Below are positions 1 through 14,805 of a DNA stretch of 64,000 nt, one piece after another. The notes under the pieces are model-generated. The model made no database searches. It had not been told where the DNA came from and worked only from the letters and a program-made list of their open reading frames with translations. The stretch spans positions 15,550,501-15,614,500 of the forward strand of contig CM052360.1 of NCBI GenBank assembly GCA_028551475.1, read 5' to 3'. Within the stretch, counting starts at the first letter, position 1. Each line of letters begins with the position of its first letter. The DNA comes from Casuarina equisetifolia. Taxonomy: Eukaryota; Streptophyta; Magnoliopsida; Fagales; Casuarinaceae. The position numbers and the translations under genes are program-made.

Positions 1-1061
1 ACCTTCAACTTGCAAGAACAACCTTCAAATTGTAAGGAAAGTTTTAGTTTCTTTTTTCATTGAACAAACATAAGTTGATGAGAAACTTGGTAATCTTATT
101 CCTATAAATGCCTAAAAGATTAGTGGTTGATAGGTCTATTAAGCATGATGAGAGGAAAATTACTTATACCCTTAAGAAGGTTAGGAAACGTTTTGATTTG
201 GCCCAAAAATAGAGATGATAATGGGACATGAATGGCACATTTTGGTCCATTTGAAATATTGATCGAAACAGCCCTTGAATAGTGCATTTTTATTTGAATA
301 GAACATGTTGGTTTAGGAGAAATGATAATCAAAATGGCACCTAAGACAATGGTTTAGTAGTCTGATCTTAATTAGGTTTGCATTAGACTTTATTCCAAGT
401 CTCGAAAGACATACAAGTGAATACCATGGGAGGGACTGTGCGGATCATTGAAGACAGCAAGCAGGCAGGGTTGAGTAGAAACTTTAAACGACCAAATGCA
501 ATTGAGGGCCATCTTACAAGCAATCCATGTAATCTCTATTGTTCATGTACAATCAAACCTCTCCCCACTACGTAGATATGCATAACCCACACTACATTAT
601 CCGAAATGGTCGTGTCAAATATCGAATCTAGTCACTCGACAGAGCACGCAAAGGCAACCTACATAACATTAACCAGCCACACGCCTAACTAATACACAAG
701 TGATCAAACTGCACAAAAGGAACCTTCTTGACTCATCTTTCTATTTTGACACCAAAAAACAATATTTTATTGAAAGGGGGTAACAATTTATGTAAATTCT
801 TTGTAGATAGCAATCATAAGTATCTAATTGCAAGTAGATCCAACATTCAACGAATCCCTATCACTGAAGAGTAACAATACATCTCATAAACTAATGAATG
901 ACAAACTTAAACAGCTCGGATTCAAACAAATAAAAAGTATCATGCTTTATTCTTGATTACGGGCAATAAATGATCGTTAGCAGCAGGGGTTGAGAGCAGC
1001 CAACGAAGCAAGCTTAGATCAGGTGAACATGTTAGTCACGTTCTGAAAGTAAAAGAAATAC
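1..1061. other. Left edge without a recognisable gene
   Basis: No exon is recognised here. The terminal exon of the AGD-like gene to the right (a few residues after the ankyrin region in intact relatives) should lie on the minus strand in or beyond this stretch, but I could not identify it. The minus-strand open stretch at 120-332 has no recognised similarity and is probably chance. Confidence 0.5.
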
Positions 1062-4000
1062 CTCTTCATCAGCTATGGCTCCCAATTCCATTGCTCTTTC
1101 CAGTGCACTAAGTCCCCCACCATCTTTAATCGATGGACGTGCACCTCTGTGCAATTTATATGTTGGACATTATAAAGGAATGCATCCAAGGAAGATATAA
1201 ATGATGGAAATTATCTAATCGCTCTATATAACTATCTAACAAAACGTAACTTCCATATTAAACGATTGCCGAAGCAATGACATCTATATTACACACTACA
1301 TCCAGTCAATCATGGGAAGTAGGAATGACAAAAACTTGGTTATGTTTCAGGGCTTGAGGTTATTGAATCTTTGATATTCTCTACAGGCAAAAACAAAATT
1401 TCAATAGATCAACAATTTTCATAAAGAAATGTCTCCCCTTGAAATGATCACAACATCAACTTCTTTTAGAATTATCATCATCATCGTATCTTTTTCCTTG
1501 TTATCTCAAATGAATCCAGTAATTTAGCACAAACGGAATGTAAACTTCATACTAGTCATATTGCCATAGCATGCAATTGTGCTTGGAAATGTCAATATCT
1601 TGAACTTCTAAAGAGAAAAACAATGATGACCTTTTCAAAATAAGCAACTTCCTTAATTTCTTTTCACAACAGATGTTATTACGTTCTAAGCAGAAGCTTT
1701 GCTAATTGGTTGTTCCCCCTGGAGATGCAGTGGTGCAAAGGAGTTCTTCCATGGCAGTCGCACATATTTATATCAGCTCCATATTGCACCAATAACTCGG
1801 CCATCAATGGATTACCACATTCACATGCCAAATGCAATAAGGAACAACCTTTGAGGCAGTCCCCTGGATCTTTGGAGTCCTTGCTTCCCTCACAGGCTGC
1901 TGGATCATACTGTTTCCTTTCCATAGCATCCAAGTCATGTTCATTACGATGATGTATGTCAACACCATCCACATCATCAAAGGTAGTGTTAATAAGACTT
2001 CTGTCAGACATCACAATAAGGCGATATACTTCTCGCAAGTTATTATTCTTAACAGCTTGCCAAATGTTTGTAGCATGGGAAAGACTCCTTGAAGCAGTTT
2101 CCTCTCTGAGGACTAAAGCTTTCTCTACATACTGGTTAAGAGAGAATATTATGCTCCATTTTTAACATTAAAGCCACCTTACATATCCAATGAAAGCAGG
2201 TAAAGACTGATAAATCTGAGCGAGAATTGGAAAATTGACTACAGGTAGAGTATGTTTTGGACATTTAAGTCCTAAAGAAATGCAAACAATTGTCTAGAAA
2301 CTTGCTGTAAAAGCATACTTTTCACATCCAAAAAAGCTTATATTTTGCTTGCACAAATGAACCATCAAATAAGCCACCAGATCCACATACTGGATAACAA
2401 CATGTAATCATCCTGAGATCATATGACATTAGTAACACTTGTGTCAGTCTATATGTCAAGAATCACCTTGTGTGCCAAGATACCTCAAAAGACATACCTG
2501 AAGCATGGGAGAACATGATGAATAAATGCTTCACTTGACTGGTAAAGTTTATATCGAGTCAGGAAGCAACTGAATAATGCAAGGATAGGAGATGGAACTT
2601 TAGCAGGCATAGTTCTTTAACGACCAGACAACCGTGCAGCTGTTACTAGCCACTAAGATGCAATGATTGGAAACATAACCTGTTGAACAAGTGTTCATTG
2701 ATGACTAAAAAGAGAGAAGCTTATGCATGAAAACTACTAAGTGCAAGTTTTATATTAGAAGTCTCAAAGTGGCATCACTTGCGTAAACTATAAAGTGACT
2801 GATGCAGAAGACATTGAATCATACATCTCTCCAATCACGAGTCAATGTGACTTGTGGCCTAGTTGATGTGCGACATGCAACTTAAAATGTAGTACTAGGA
2901 CATCTGCGCATATTGCACTAGAAGCACGGTGGGGCATGACTGCTATGGCTTTGGCACGATATATTTTTTCTGTTTTTTAAAGGAGATATGGAGAGAGAAA
3001 ATGAGTTTGTTCATTGTTTAGGAGAATGTCTGTTATTGAAGTTTTAAAGAATGTATGGAAGAAAGAAGTGTAGAAAGAAGAAGGTAGAGCTCATGAAAAA
3101 AAACCCCCACTCTCTTTTGATTGGTCATCAAGCTGGCTGAGTTGACTAGAGTGACAAAATTTCCAACCTTTTTTTCCTTTTAAAGTTTTTTTTTTAAATT
3201 TTGTACTACCTTTTTTCTTCTTGGTGTTGGTCAAGAAAGCATGAGGTAAACTGTTTTAGGGCTCATATATAACGATTTTTACTATGCTAAAAAGACTGAA
3301 GGCAGAACTCTAGAAACAAAATAGAGAGAGTTCTCTATATTTGCAAGACTAAGTGGTTCAAAATAGAGAGAGAATGAAAGGCTTATACAGATAGGTAACT
3401 TTACTGGGAGAAAGTGTAGTCTCTTAGCCCAGTAGAAGAAGCTATCTCTGGGCTCGTCCTCGAGAATAAGAATTTCAAGTGTTTCTTGAAATTTCTGAAG
3501 AGTCACTATAACTATGGTGTTAGACGGGATTGAAGATCAAAAACCATAAACATGTCAAAAAGTATTTAGCAAATCACTTTTAAGAACTTGAATTCAAAGC
3601 ATTCCCTGGCCATCATCAAGCTAGAATTAAAAGGTTTGATGGATATGCTTCTACAATTCTAGGGCAAGTCCACCTGTAGTGTAATTTGCAAACTCATTTT
3701 TGCTGCAGTCGTGCATATGGAGAGAAAATAACGTAAGATTCCCCAATGATGTAGCCAGAAATGAGTGCACTGTTGTTCAAAGATTCAAGATTATCTTTTA
3801 TCAATGCAAAGCTTTACTCGATCATATTACTCCTGATATAGAATTAATTTACACCATATATCAATACATCCAGGGAAACAGATGGTTTAAAGATCATGAG
3901 TATTGAGGATCTCTTTGTTGTTTTAATCTCAAGTGCTGTTGTGTCCCAGCGCCTTTTTATTGTTCTCTTTCTACATAATCCTTGTCTCATTAGAAGGACA

Positions 4001-7000
4001 GGAGCTTGCTCATAATCTAATTCTAATTGAAATATTTGTCTCTAGAAAGCTCTTTTGTTTTTCTTTTTCCTTCTTTATCTATTTATTGTACAAGTTTTCA
4101 TATTAGTCTAGGAATTAACCGAAGTTAGGAGAACATCACAGAAAGGGAAGGTAAATGAGAAATGCAGCACATAGATATGGACTTATGGCAAGATTTCCAT
4201 CACCATCCAAGTTTTCTTTGTAACATGAGCATTGTCCTAACACAAAATATTGAATAATGAAAAATGAAAAGGAAGAAAATTTTCTAGCCATTTTTAAGCA
4301 GCAAGAAACAATTCAAAGAAGCACAAAAAGCGGGACAAGTCCGTCACCATGGCTACCCACAAGTCATCTATAGCATTTAATTACTATCTTGCTATGGCAA
4401 AGCTAATCTGGTGCCTTTACTAGCTAGAACAAGACTCTTACATCAAAAAAGTTGAAATTTCTCCTAGTTTGGCGATAAGTAACCCTAATTACTCACCATT
4501 CAAAATTTGAAGCATAGGGAAAGATAATTAAATGTTTCCAAATGGATAATGGTTACGTAAAGCTCCTAAATCTGCCGAGAGCTACTCAGCATAAAAAAAT
4601 AGCCATATCTCTTCTTAGATTTAGCTCCTACCATCCTCAATGTGCAGAACAAACACATTAATTTCAGAGCATATTTTACTTCTCTCTCTGTATCATTTTC
4701 TATGTCCTTTCCTTTTTCATAAATAATAGGCACAACTTCACTTTGCTACTCATAATAAAAGAAAACCAATGCTACATAAATTATTCAAAATTTGATGGAA
4801 TATTACTTAGAATGATAGTTAAGTAAGCTTTCCTCAAGTTTCAAGATATCAAACAGGAAGATAATCACACATGCCTAGTAAGATATGAATTTATGTATAA
4901 GAACAAAGCAAGAAAAGAATTTGTGTACAAGATCCTTTAGGCAAATCTTTCACAAGATATGTTAGCATTCCTGAAAGAAACCATAGACAATGGATGGCTC
5001 CCTACCAAAGTAAGAAAAATTATTACAGGAGATGTGAAGCCATAGACATAGGATTAGTTAGAAAAAACCTGCAGAAAGTTATAGGAGTTTCACGATATTA
5101 TAACGAAAATTAACACTGATGCGAAGTAAATATAAATTCCAATTCATACACAACACAAGGCAAGAAATACTAGTTACCTCAAATTGACATAAGAAGGAAA
5201 AATATTAACTAGTCACCTTTGCTTGAATGTATATCTCCATAAGGTAAATTTCATCACTAGGGCATGGCTTTGTATCTGATGGGATCATCGTGCTTGATTC
5301 ATTTATCCTGCATAATATCATGACATTGGGAACAAAAAGGCAATTATTCCAAATAAGAAAATTTGATGACTTCTATGACACCACAAATCATGTAATGAAC
5401 AAAGTCCTAGTTTGGAAAGGAATGAAGGAGGCTGAATAGACAGATAAATGACACTCTCCCCATACCAAGGAATAATTTCCATGATTATTTCTCCCCATTA
5501 ACTAAAACACATAATATAGATCACTACCTAGACATTGAACCAAAGGCCTCAAGAAACCTTAATGTCAAAAACATCACAGTTCCACCAACTTGATGGCTAC
5601 AGTGTAAAACAATATGCTAGAAAGCAACAGTAAACTGTCTTAAACTACTCTAATTCTAGAAATTGTTGTCCACGTTCATATCACTCGTTGATATCAGTAT
5701 CAAAAGCTGTTTCACTAACTGTTTTCAAACAAAACATCAACCAGAAATTTCTGACAGCTACAGAGTTGTTTTAATATTAACGTTTAGGGAGCCAAAACTC
5801 ATCGTCCTTGAAAAAAGGAGAAAACCCCCCTTCTCAATAGTTAGCCAAAGCCTGCTGCAAAAAGATAAATATAATATTCACATTCATAATAATAGTGGAT
5901 AATATAAATAACAATAATAATAATTAAAAGAAACGATTTTTTTTTTTTGTTTTGCAATTTTTGGAACAAATGTCTGACAAGGTGCACCTACAGTTTCAAA
6001 GGCTAATTTGTTATGTTCACATTTATTTAGAAAGGTTAATCAGGATCTTGATCAACTTCTTGGTCTTATGTCAGCAAACAATTAATTTCCTGCTGATATT
6101 TCTGTTATTTTCTAATTGCATCAATTTCAAGACTTTTTGTTTCTGAGGTTTTGGGGAGGACTACCTTAAGCAAGAATTTAATGGTTTTAGGGTTGGATTA
6201 CAATTGTCCAGAGTAACTTCAGCACAAAGCAATTAAAATCCTCACATCTTATTTAGATTACAATGAATTAAAAAAGACGGAGGAGTAATTGCAATGACTT
6301 AGATGGTTTAGATCTATCACAATAATTACAAGGAGTTAAGAAAGAGTATAAGATCAAAATCAAAATGAAGTAAATGTATGAAAACTCATGGACTATTTAG
6401 TTTCTCAAAAAATGGTTATGATTAGAAGAATTCAATGACAGTTACCACAAGAAATCATAGATTAAATCCTAAAAGAGTGACTTGGTGTCAATGACTAAAT
6501 AAATTTTGAAAATTTGAGGGAATAGTTCACAAGTAATTCACATTTTATTTGTAATGTACTTTTGTAGTGTAATTTTGTAGGTTGGTTTTATGAATGATAT
6601 TTGTCTTAGTTACAGACTATTCATTGGTTTTTACAAGCTTTTAGTTTTGTAACTCAAATTAGGAGACCGCATCTTAGTATTTACAAGCAAGCCAACAAGT
6701 CACGAGTCTGTATAAATATGCTTTCATTGTACTTTCAATATCAAGATAATTGAAGATCCAGTACAATGAGTATAAAGGCACATTGCCAACATCTTTTTTC
6801 TTTTTCTCTCTTCTGTTCTCTCTCCTCTTCTTCTTCCCTATGCACTTTCACTGTTCACAGCCCCAGAACAGTTTCTCTCCTTGCACCAAAAGAGTACACC
6901 ATTTCTTCACCCTATTAAAACCCAAAGTCTCACACACTCCATGTAAGAAATAGCTTCAAACTACCAATTGCTCTTGTACTTCAAACCCTAAAGAAGGTAA

Positions 7001-7621
7001 TTGTCAGAATTTTCAAGCAAAAGCTCTTTCTCTATTTCAGCCTTCTTTCACCTACCCATTTTCAGATTACAAAACCATTGAGATAATTTTATAATCTCTA
7101 CCAGCAAGTCCTCAACTTTGAGCCCAAAATCCTACCTCACATGCACACACAGAAAGGTCAACCAAAATCAGTATGTTATTTGGGAATAACAAATAGTGCC
7201 AACTACTGATGGGATTGGCATCAACGTTGCAGGGGCCCCCACCCCAACGGAAAAAGAAAAAAGAAAAGGGAAAGAAAAGAGCATTTAAAGAGCATTTGAC
7301 AAAAATATGCTTAACAGAATCTTTCTAAGAATGCACTTTCTGCTGGAATAACAGTACCAGATCACTCTTTTCCTCAGCTTTTTTTTTTTTTTTTACTTTC
7401 TGTATTCATAGCAAATCTCTTGTCAGAAATGGTGGTAGAGGGGTTGGAAAGGGGTACACAACTAAGTTTACACTTTGGGTTGGAAAAAGTGCAGCTGTTT
7501 TTACCATATAAGAGACATGATGTATTGAAGGTAATGACATATTCCTTTACAACCAACTTTATAACTAGTGCATGGTTGGAAGTGGATAACCTGTAGATGA
7601 TTGGAGGCTGGATCATTTCTA

Positions 7622-7918
7622 AGGCTTGGATTCTACTTCATAAGTTAACATTAGGAGCTCAGTGAGGCAAGAAACATCGTAATGGATCACATTCATATTT
7701 ATGCATATCCAATTGAAGAGTTCAGTGAAGAGAAATCTTTACAGAAGTGAAGATTTGAAATCTTCATCTAGGATCGGATTCCACTTCATAAGGAAAAACT
7801 AGGAGTTCAGCGATGAAAGAAATATCTTAATGGATCATATTCATATTTATGTATATCCAATTTGAAGATTTCAGTAGATAAATCTTTACAGAAGTAAATA
7901 TTTGAAGATCTTCATCAA
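7622..7918. repeat. Tandem duplication of a ~145 bp intronic segment
   Basis: Two diverged copies lie head to tail, about 7622-7766 and 7767-7918. Shared blocks include TTCATATTTATG, CATATCCAATT or TATATCCAATTT, and AAATCTTTACAGAAGT in the same order. By eye they are roughly 80 percent alike. They lie in an intron of the decayed AGD-like gene. Confidence 0.75.
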
Positions 7919-8980
7919 AAGCCAGAAGCACCACAAAATCATTGTGCAAAACTACAAGAGCTATTGAGAGAAGGAAAACAATACATCTTCCACATTATTC
8001 ATTTACACATCGTTTAAGCATCTTGACCAAAAAGTATTACCCCACAATAAGTCACATATCCTCTTTCATTCATTATGCCAAGTATCGCACATTTCAATGA
8101 TTACAGCAAAACTCAAGAGAAAAATATTCACAGCTTCCAACTTAAAGATTACAAAGAAATCTTACCTTTTCTTCTCAAGTAGAAGCAATCCCTCCCACAG
8201 AGTTACGGAAAGAATTTCCCAAGTTCTGGAACAAGTCCAAGACAGTAGGTTCCCAAACCTTGACATCCAAGGCAAGAGATCTCACCTGCGGTTGTTAGGG
8301 CAATGAAATACTTAATTATGGGCCCTAGGCGAGAATAGACATAATCATAAAAATTATAGCCATCAGGTAATTAGTCTCGGAGCTTTAGGCCAAAAGTTTT
8401 TGCGGTAAAGGACCCAAAGCATTTCTAATCACCAAAATTTCATAGAGAAACTATATCTCAATAAGACTCTTGGTTGGAGACTCTTAGGGATGTTTCAACA
8501 CAGTATGCTTTCTTGGACATTCACATTCACATGCCACTAAGTTTCATGTAAAAGTCATGATTAATTTGCCTGTGATAGAATCACTTTTGTGCAGATAAAT
8601 AGAGAGAATGATCTTACAAGAACTATAGACATTGCAAGGAATATTAGATAATAAAGTTTCATTGTCTGTTTTACTTTGAAGATAAAATCCAACACTGAAA
8701 GGAATAAAGGCATTTTCATGAAAAAGTTATCAAATTCAATTAGAAATAGCGACTTTAAGCAATCATAGGTAGACAAATTAGATTGTGTATCATTTTCTTG
8801 CCAACGCGTTAAGGCAATTTATGATGCAGTGCAAAATGAGCACGAGGTTGAGAACATCACACTAATTTTCTAAGAGAAGAGTTGTATGGAAAGCACCAAA
8901 GGTTCCAAGCAACCTTTCCCAACCAGCAAATTTGCAGGTTCGAAAATAGCAGTCTTAGGCCAGGTACTTCATTCCCTGTA

Positions 8981-9209
8981 CCGACAGCTTCTTAACCTGA
9001 ACAGACTGGAAATGTAAGAACCCAGCCAAGGAGAAATGCCTTGTTTCTGCGCACATAATTGGTAGGGTGGAACCTATTTAACCCTATCCTAGCCTTTGCT
9101 TAAATCAGACTCTACAAACCGATAGCTTATTGATCAGATCAGGCTGGAAATGTAAGAACCCAGCCTGAAACCCTACACCTTGCTTCTGAGCACATAGTTT
9201 GTAGGGTGT
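8981..9209. repeat. Direct repeat with a ~138 bp period
   Basis: Two copies of about 90 bp begin near 8981 and 9119. Both carry CTGGAAATGTAAGAACCCAG followed by a CACATA..T(T/G)GTAGGGTG block. This is probably a local intronic duplication; no element family is recognised. Confidence 0.65.
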
Positions 9210-9484
9210 TGCACCATTCCCAATTTAAACCTTGCCGCTCTCGTGAATTTTAACTAACCAATACATTGTGGCTCTGCGTTTAATGAAATTCTGATACTTT
9301 TTTCTTCAAGGTTCTCTACACATTGTCCTCATCAAGTGGCTCACAACTACAGTTATCCAAACAGGTGCGACACTTACCATAACAAATTACATTTCAATTC
9401 CTGCCTGAAACACTACACATGGAATTATGACATCTGAGACCTCAAAAACCTTTAAACGAAAGACAAGAATGGAGGGGTGTTTGT

Positions 9485-9506
9485 TGTGTGTGTGTGTGTG
9501 TGTGTG
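9485..9506. repeat. (GT)n microsatellite
   Basis: Uninterrupted GT dinucleotide run in an intron of the decayed AGD-like gene. Confidence 0.9.
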
Positions 9507-12500
9507 GTGGATAGAGAGGGATTGAAATAGAGACATTAGAATTTCATAGTAATCTCTCAAAAGACTTTCCTTCTCAAGAAAGCATACCCTATAATATTCT
9601 ACCAGACTAATACCAGTATGTGGAGCTACAAACACTTTCAAGAGTCCAAATGGATTGCTACAAGTATATATTCCATAAGAAAATCATATCAATGACATCT
9701 CGATAATTACTTCTCAGAATATCAGGTACCTTTGAGATATGGACACCAAGATTCCGATGAACACCAGAACATTCAATGCAGAGCAATATGCCAAGATTGA
9801 GAGATGCCCAATCTGGTTCAGGAGCACTGCATTCAGCACAGCTATCATTTCCAGGAATTCCTCTGAGAATTCTAGAAACAGAATCATCATTGTTCAATTT
9901 TATGTCATCTTCTAAACTTTCATGGCTATCTATAGATTTAACATCAAAAGAACCCGTGGCAGAGATTCTATTCACGATTTGTTTTGTTCCAGGGCATGGC
10001 TGCAGAAGATACAACTGATTTAGTTAGTGACGAACCCAATTGAATGCATGACATGCTGGTATAACATCACATTAAAGAACATAAGGCTTTTGGATGGACA
10101 AACCTGTTGAAGAAAATGTGAATTCAGAAGAGATGCAATAGCTCCAGTGATTTTATTTACCCAGTCCATCCTATCTGCCTCATTTTCAGCCTGGTCAGAT
10201 AAGATTAGGAGAAAGAAGTTAGGATGATTTTTCTCCAGAGCCCTTCAATTGCATTGCCATTGAACTAAAAGGAACAAAAGAAAAATGGACGGCCTTCTTA
10301 GGATTTAAGTTTGCCAATTATCTTGAACCTAGACCATGCTGCCGCAGTATCCTCATAAAAATAATGGAAAACTTACAACGGAGATAATTGATAAAGCAGC
10401 AGCACTTGGCTGAACAGTTGAACTGCCCAATCAATTTCCAATACCCATCCCGAGATCTCAAATAAAGCTAGATGTTGAAGGTTTTAATTCAATGTACTTG
10501 CATTGGGTCACAAAATGTATAATGGACAAGTAAATAAGTACAAAAAAAAAAAAGAAAAAAAGAAAAAGAAAAAATATAGCTGTTATTATCGTGAAGGTTC
10601 TTTGATCCGCAATTTCACAATTAACCATGTGTATTCCTCTTTTTCTCTCCCTTTTCTTTGATTTAGCAGCAGATGGATGTACCATGCTTATGGGCTGACG
10701 TTGTGCAGGTTATTTGTAAAAGCCTGGTAATCATCAGCATTTCATCCTTTTTTAGCTACCAAAAAACACAAAAAACAACTCTACTGCCATGAAACAGAAA
10801 GAAAACCTTACTGCAAAATGTTAACATCCCAAGTTGGGATTGTCCTGACCTATTAGAAACTGTCCATGACTGCCAGATAAAAGTATTAGAAAGTGCTCAG
10901 ATGGCACTCTGTAAGTGACATAAAAAGAAAATATAAATTAGATTATTTCAACATATACATTATTATGCATAAAATGTTATTGCATAACATATAAAAAGTT
11001 CAAAGGAATGCAATTCCTTTTTCTTCTTTTTGCATGTTTTTCGATTTTTAATTATCTTGTCTCTCACTTGTTCAAGATCATTTTACAATGATTCAAATGT
11101 ATTTCAAACCCATGTTCACATATGTGTCCAGATTATGTCAACCTATCTTTTCAAGCACCCAAGTCAGCTATTTATTACTGACCATACCAAATTTCCTTTT
11201 TGGCCACATTATGATTCTGATGAATTCAGTTAGGTTACTCAAAGGGCTAGCTGTGAACAAAAAAAAAGCAACCTGAGAGGCTTTGTACTGTCCTTGTCGG
11301 GCTAGCCAAGCAATCAAGTCTTTCTGGTGCAATTGGAATATTATTTGGTTGACACCAATGTTCTGTGCAATTCTATACCGTAGTTGGCCAATGATTCAAG
11401 TGAATACATGTCAATTAGTTATCTGGAAACTAAAATATGATTATGATTTTTTGTCATGTTCCTAGCATTTCAATATGTTCCAAATTTTTCTAAAATTTTC
11501 TCATTCAGTTTTCTGTTTGTGGGGTTTAATGAATGACATACTGAAACATAATAATTCCCTACAGGAAATGGCAGATTACAAAACATAGAACTATGTTGGC
11601 TGATGTTCAGTTGTTGGCGCCACAATGCACACCAAAGTTAAAACCGAAAAGAGTTGGCTTTTTGAATATGTTGCAATTAGGCCATTCATGCCTTCAAGAT
11701 TTAAAAACCCATCAAAATAGTCAAGTGTTCAAAAGAAAGTCAATTAATACCTGCAGTGTGTAAGTTTTTGATGGAGAAATTATTCTAAAGCAAAGACAGA
11801 GATCCATGTCCTCAGCATCTATCTTTATAGTTGATGTCCATAGATCAACAGTACAGGAGCTCAGGATCTCTTCATCCAATGATGCTGGCCGATTTTGCCC
11901 ACAGCGGAATCTACCAAACACACCACTATTATGGTCAACTGAGTAATCTTATGACTGAAAGCCTTGCCACCAGGGGAAAGGGGAAAATCAGGAAAACAAA
12001 ACGCATGTCCGGCATAATGAGCTCCAGAACGCTATTCCAGTGTGTTACTGAAAGGCAGGAAAAAAGCAACCATGGGATACTAATATAACGAGTTCCAGGA
12101 TACCATTCCAGTATGTTTCAACATATCCATGTTTTTGGTCAGAAGTTACTGATTTATCTCTGTAATTGAAAAGTAACTATCATAAAAAACATGCATCAAC
12201 AACATCAAATGTCTGAGGCTTACTCAAAAATTTAGTTAAAAAGGAATTATCATAGCAACATGCATCAACAACAGCAGAAAAATGTAAACATTCCTCACTA
12301 TCAAAAATTTCTGATCAGTCCAAACAAGAACTGGCATTTCTCTTTGATCCAAACTTTTTTTTTTCCTCTGTAAAAAAGAAATGTTGATTCATGACAAGGA
12401 TGTGATGCACATGCATAGGATAAGGACACCAAGGATGGATGCATGCTAACAACCAATAATGCGCAGGGTGATTTAGCATTAAAAAGAAACTTCTAATTGA

Positions 12501-14371
12501 CTTGTAAACATTATTTGTACTATAGTGGTCCTCTATGTCCAATTTTTCACTGACTTCTGGAAACAACAATCAGCTTCAAAAAAAAAAACAGAGAGAAAAA
12601 AAAATTCAAAGACTCTAACTAGCCATTGTGGACAACATGAAAAGAATAACAAAAATCAGAAATACCAAAAAAAAAAAATGAAGATCTGAGAGAAAATTTC
12701 AATTTTTCAGGAAACTTTCAGCTGGAAATATTCCAAATTTTGCTTTTGCACCAGATTTCCCTCTCCAATTGGGTATTTTCGCCCCTTCCATGGCAATATT
12801 TGCACCCAATTAGAGTAGACCAATCTAAATAGGAACTATGGTTCATGCAACTGAGGCAAAAGAAATTGGCATCAAGGTTCTACTGGGCTGAGATCTGTTA
12901 TCCATTCCATTCATAATATGTAATTAGATTGCATGGATGACTTGGATCAAACACCTATAATCTTTTATCCTTTGATGTATTTGAATATATTAGAAAGTAT
13001 TAGACAGGCCAAAACATTATTCAAAATTAATCATGACCAGAATCAAGGTAGAGACATTATTTGAGTATTATCACTACACTTCGCAATGGTCAGGAACGAT
13101 TGATAACAGTATTACCTACCATAGATTTGGTGCTCTTAATTCTGTAATATCGTAAGGCCCCATGACTGTCAAGCACAAAGAACCTCCTCTTCCAATCTCC
13201 ACTGAAGATCTTTTCCTTGTTTGATGGTCTGGACCTAAAATATGAAAACATGCAGATACAATGATTTTCTTCAATATTAGATATGTTCTATTAAGTTACA
13301 GGTTGTAGTAGAAGATTAGAGCTCCAAAAATGGTAAAAAAGAAATCAAATTCATTGCCTGCAACTAAATAGAAGGCAGATAAACCAATTAATCACCTCCC
13401 CGTGGCTGGATTGTGTGTTTGCTTCAACATTTCTGTAGGAACTCATACCAACAGCAAGGCTGCTATTGATACCTGCTGTATGCTTTATGTGGCTAAGAGC
13501 TTTTATATTCTCCAGCTTAGTTTGCGTCCTGTACTCCTGAATTCTTCTTGCAAGTTTATCTTGTTCTACATTTGCCATTTCTTTAGAATGTCGTGTATGT
13601 TAACACCTAATGTCAGAAACAAGTCAATGTTATTTTCAATAGCAGACAAAACTTGATAGGAAGAAAATTATCTAAGCTGATAAACAAGGGAAACATCACA
13701 GCCACACAGTATTTGACATCAAAATTGATACAACCCTGCTTGCTATTCTATCACCCCTCAGGAAAATTATTAATACTTGCAGTAACAAATAATGAAATTA
13801 TAATTTAGAGTTGTCTGCTTGAATTGCTAAATATCCCTTTGCATTATTCCAATCAAATTCCTTCCTAGAGATCACAAAAATAAATAATGGGGTTACAAAG
13901 AGAAGCCGCATCCAATATCATATTGCAAGAAGACTTCATGCAATTGGTAACATTCTTAGCTATACAATGTTACATAAGATAAATCCCAACATATCTCCAC
14001 CAAAAAGCATAGATTGACTTGATTTTGGTTGCTTATTTCTGTATTTAACTCCGCATGAACAGAAATAACAATAAATAAGCAGTTGAGTGGTTCACAATTG
14101 ATATGCAGTTATTACAATTGATATGAACTGGTGGACAAGTAAAAACAGTAATACAGTTCTATGATAAGTCCATTCAACAATTATCATTTAGTTAGAAATG
14201 AAGCTTAGGATGGTTAGTTGATAGAGACCTACGTGTAACAACAACTTAAGACAAATGAAACTCAGTGAAATTCCCCATATAGAGTGCCTTACATATAATC
14301 AATATGAAAACATGGTGTATTGCATGTATCTTGGTACTTAAACAAAATTAGCAAATTAAGATGGACCTAAT

Positions 14372-14805
14372 TGTTACATCCCATGGGTGGGACCCTCTAG
14401 GGGAGGACTTCTCACATTGGAAGGAAAGTGGGGGGGGTTCTAGCCATATAAGTGGACTTGTCTAATCCTCTCACTAAGGTCAGCCTTTCAAGGATCCCAA
14501 GCCTATGACAAATAGTATCAAAGTCAACCAATGACTTGACCCAATGCCTCTACACCTAGTGCCTCTTGGAGTTGGCAAGAGGGGCCCAATCACATTGGGA
14601 GCCATGGATTTAAGTAAAGGAGAATGTCACATCTCATTGGGGGGGGTTGGAGGGCTTGGGGGGCTTGGGGGGAGGGGGGAACCTTCCAACAGGAGGTTCC
14701 TCCTACATCAGGAAGAAAAATGGGGGATCCTAACCATATAAGCAGGCCTGACTATTCCTCTGATAAGGTTGGCTTTTTAGGAAGGAACCTATGCCCGCAA
14801 ACATA
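14372..14805 (+). mobile_element. TRIM-like miniature LTR retrotransposon (fossil)
   Basis: Two related terminal segments, about 14372-14510 and 14625-14805, each begin TGT(T/C)ACATC. Both carry a CTA(G/A)CCATATAAG block, a CTCTCACTAAGGT or CTCTGATAAGGT block, and CCTATG near the end. Between them is only about 115 bp. This starts with a primer-binding-site-like TAGTATCAAAGTC, close to the tRNA-Met type TGGTATCAGAGC, and ends in a purine-rich AAGTAAAGGAGAATG. LTR, primer site, tiny non-coding interior, purine tract, LTR is the layout of a terminal-repeat retrotransposon in miniature. The two ends have diverged clearly, so the copy is old. It sits in an intron of the AGD-like pseudogene. The exact right end and target duplication are uncertain; GACCTAAT occurs just outside both ends. 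Confidence 0.7.
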
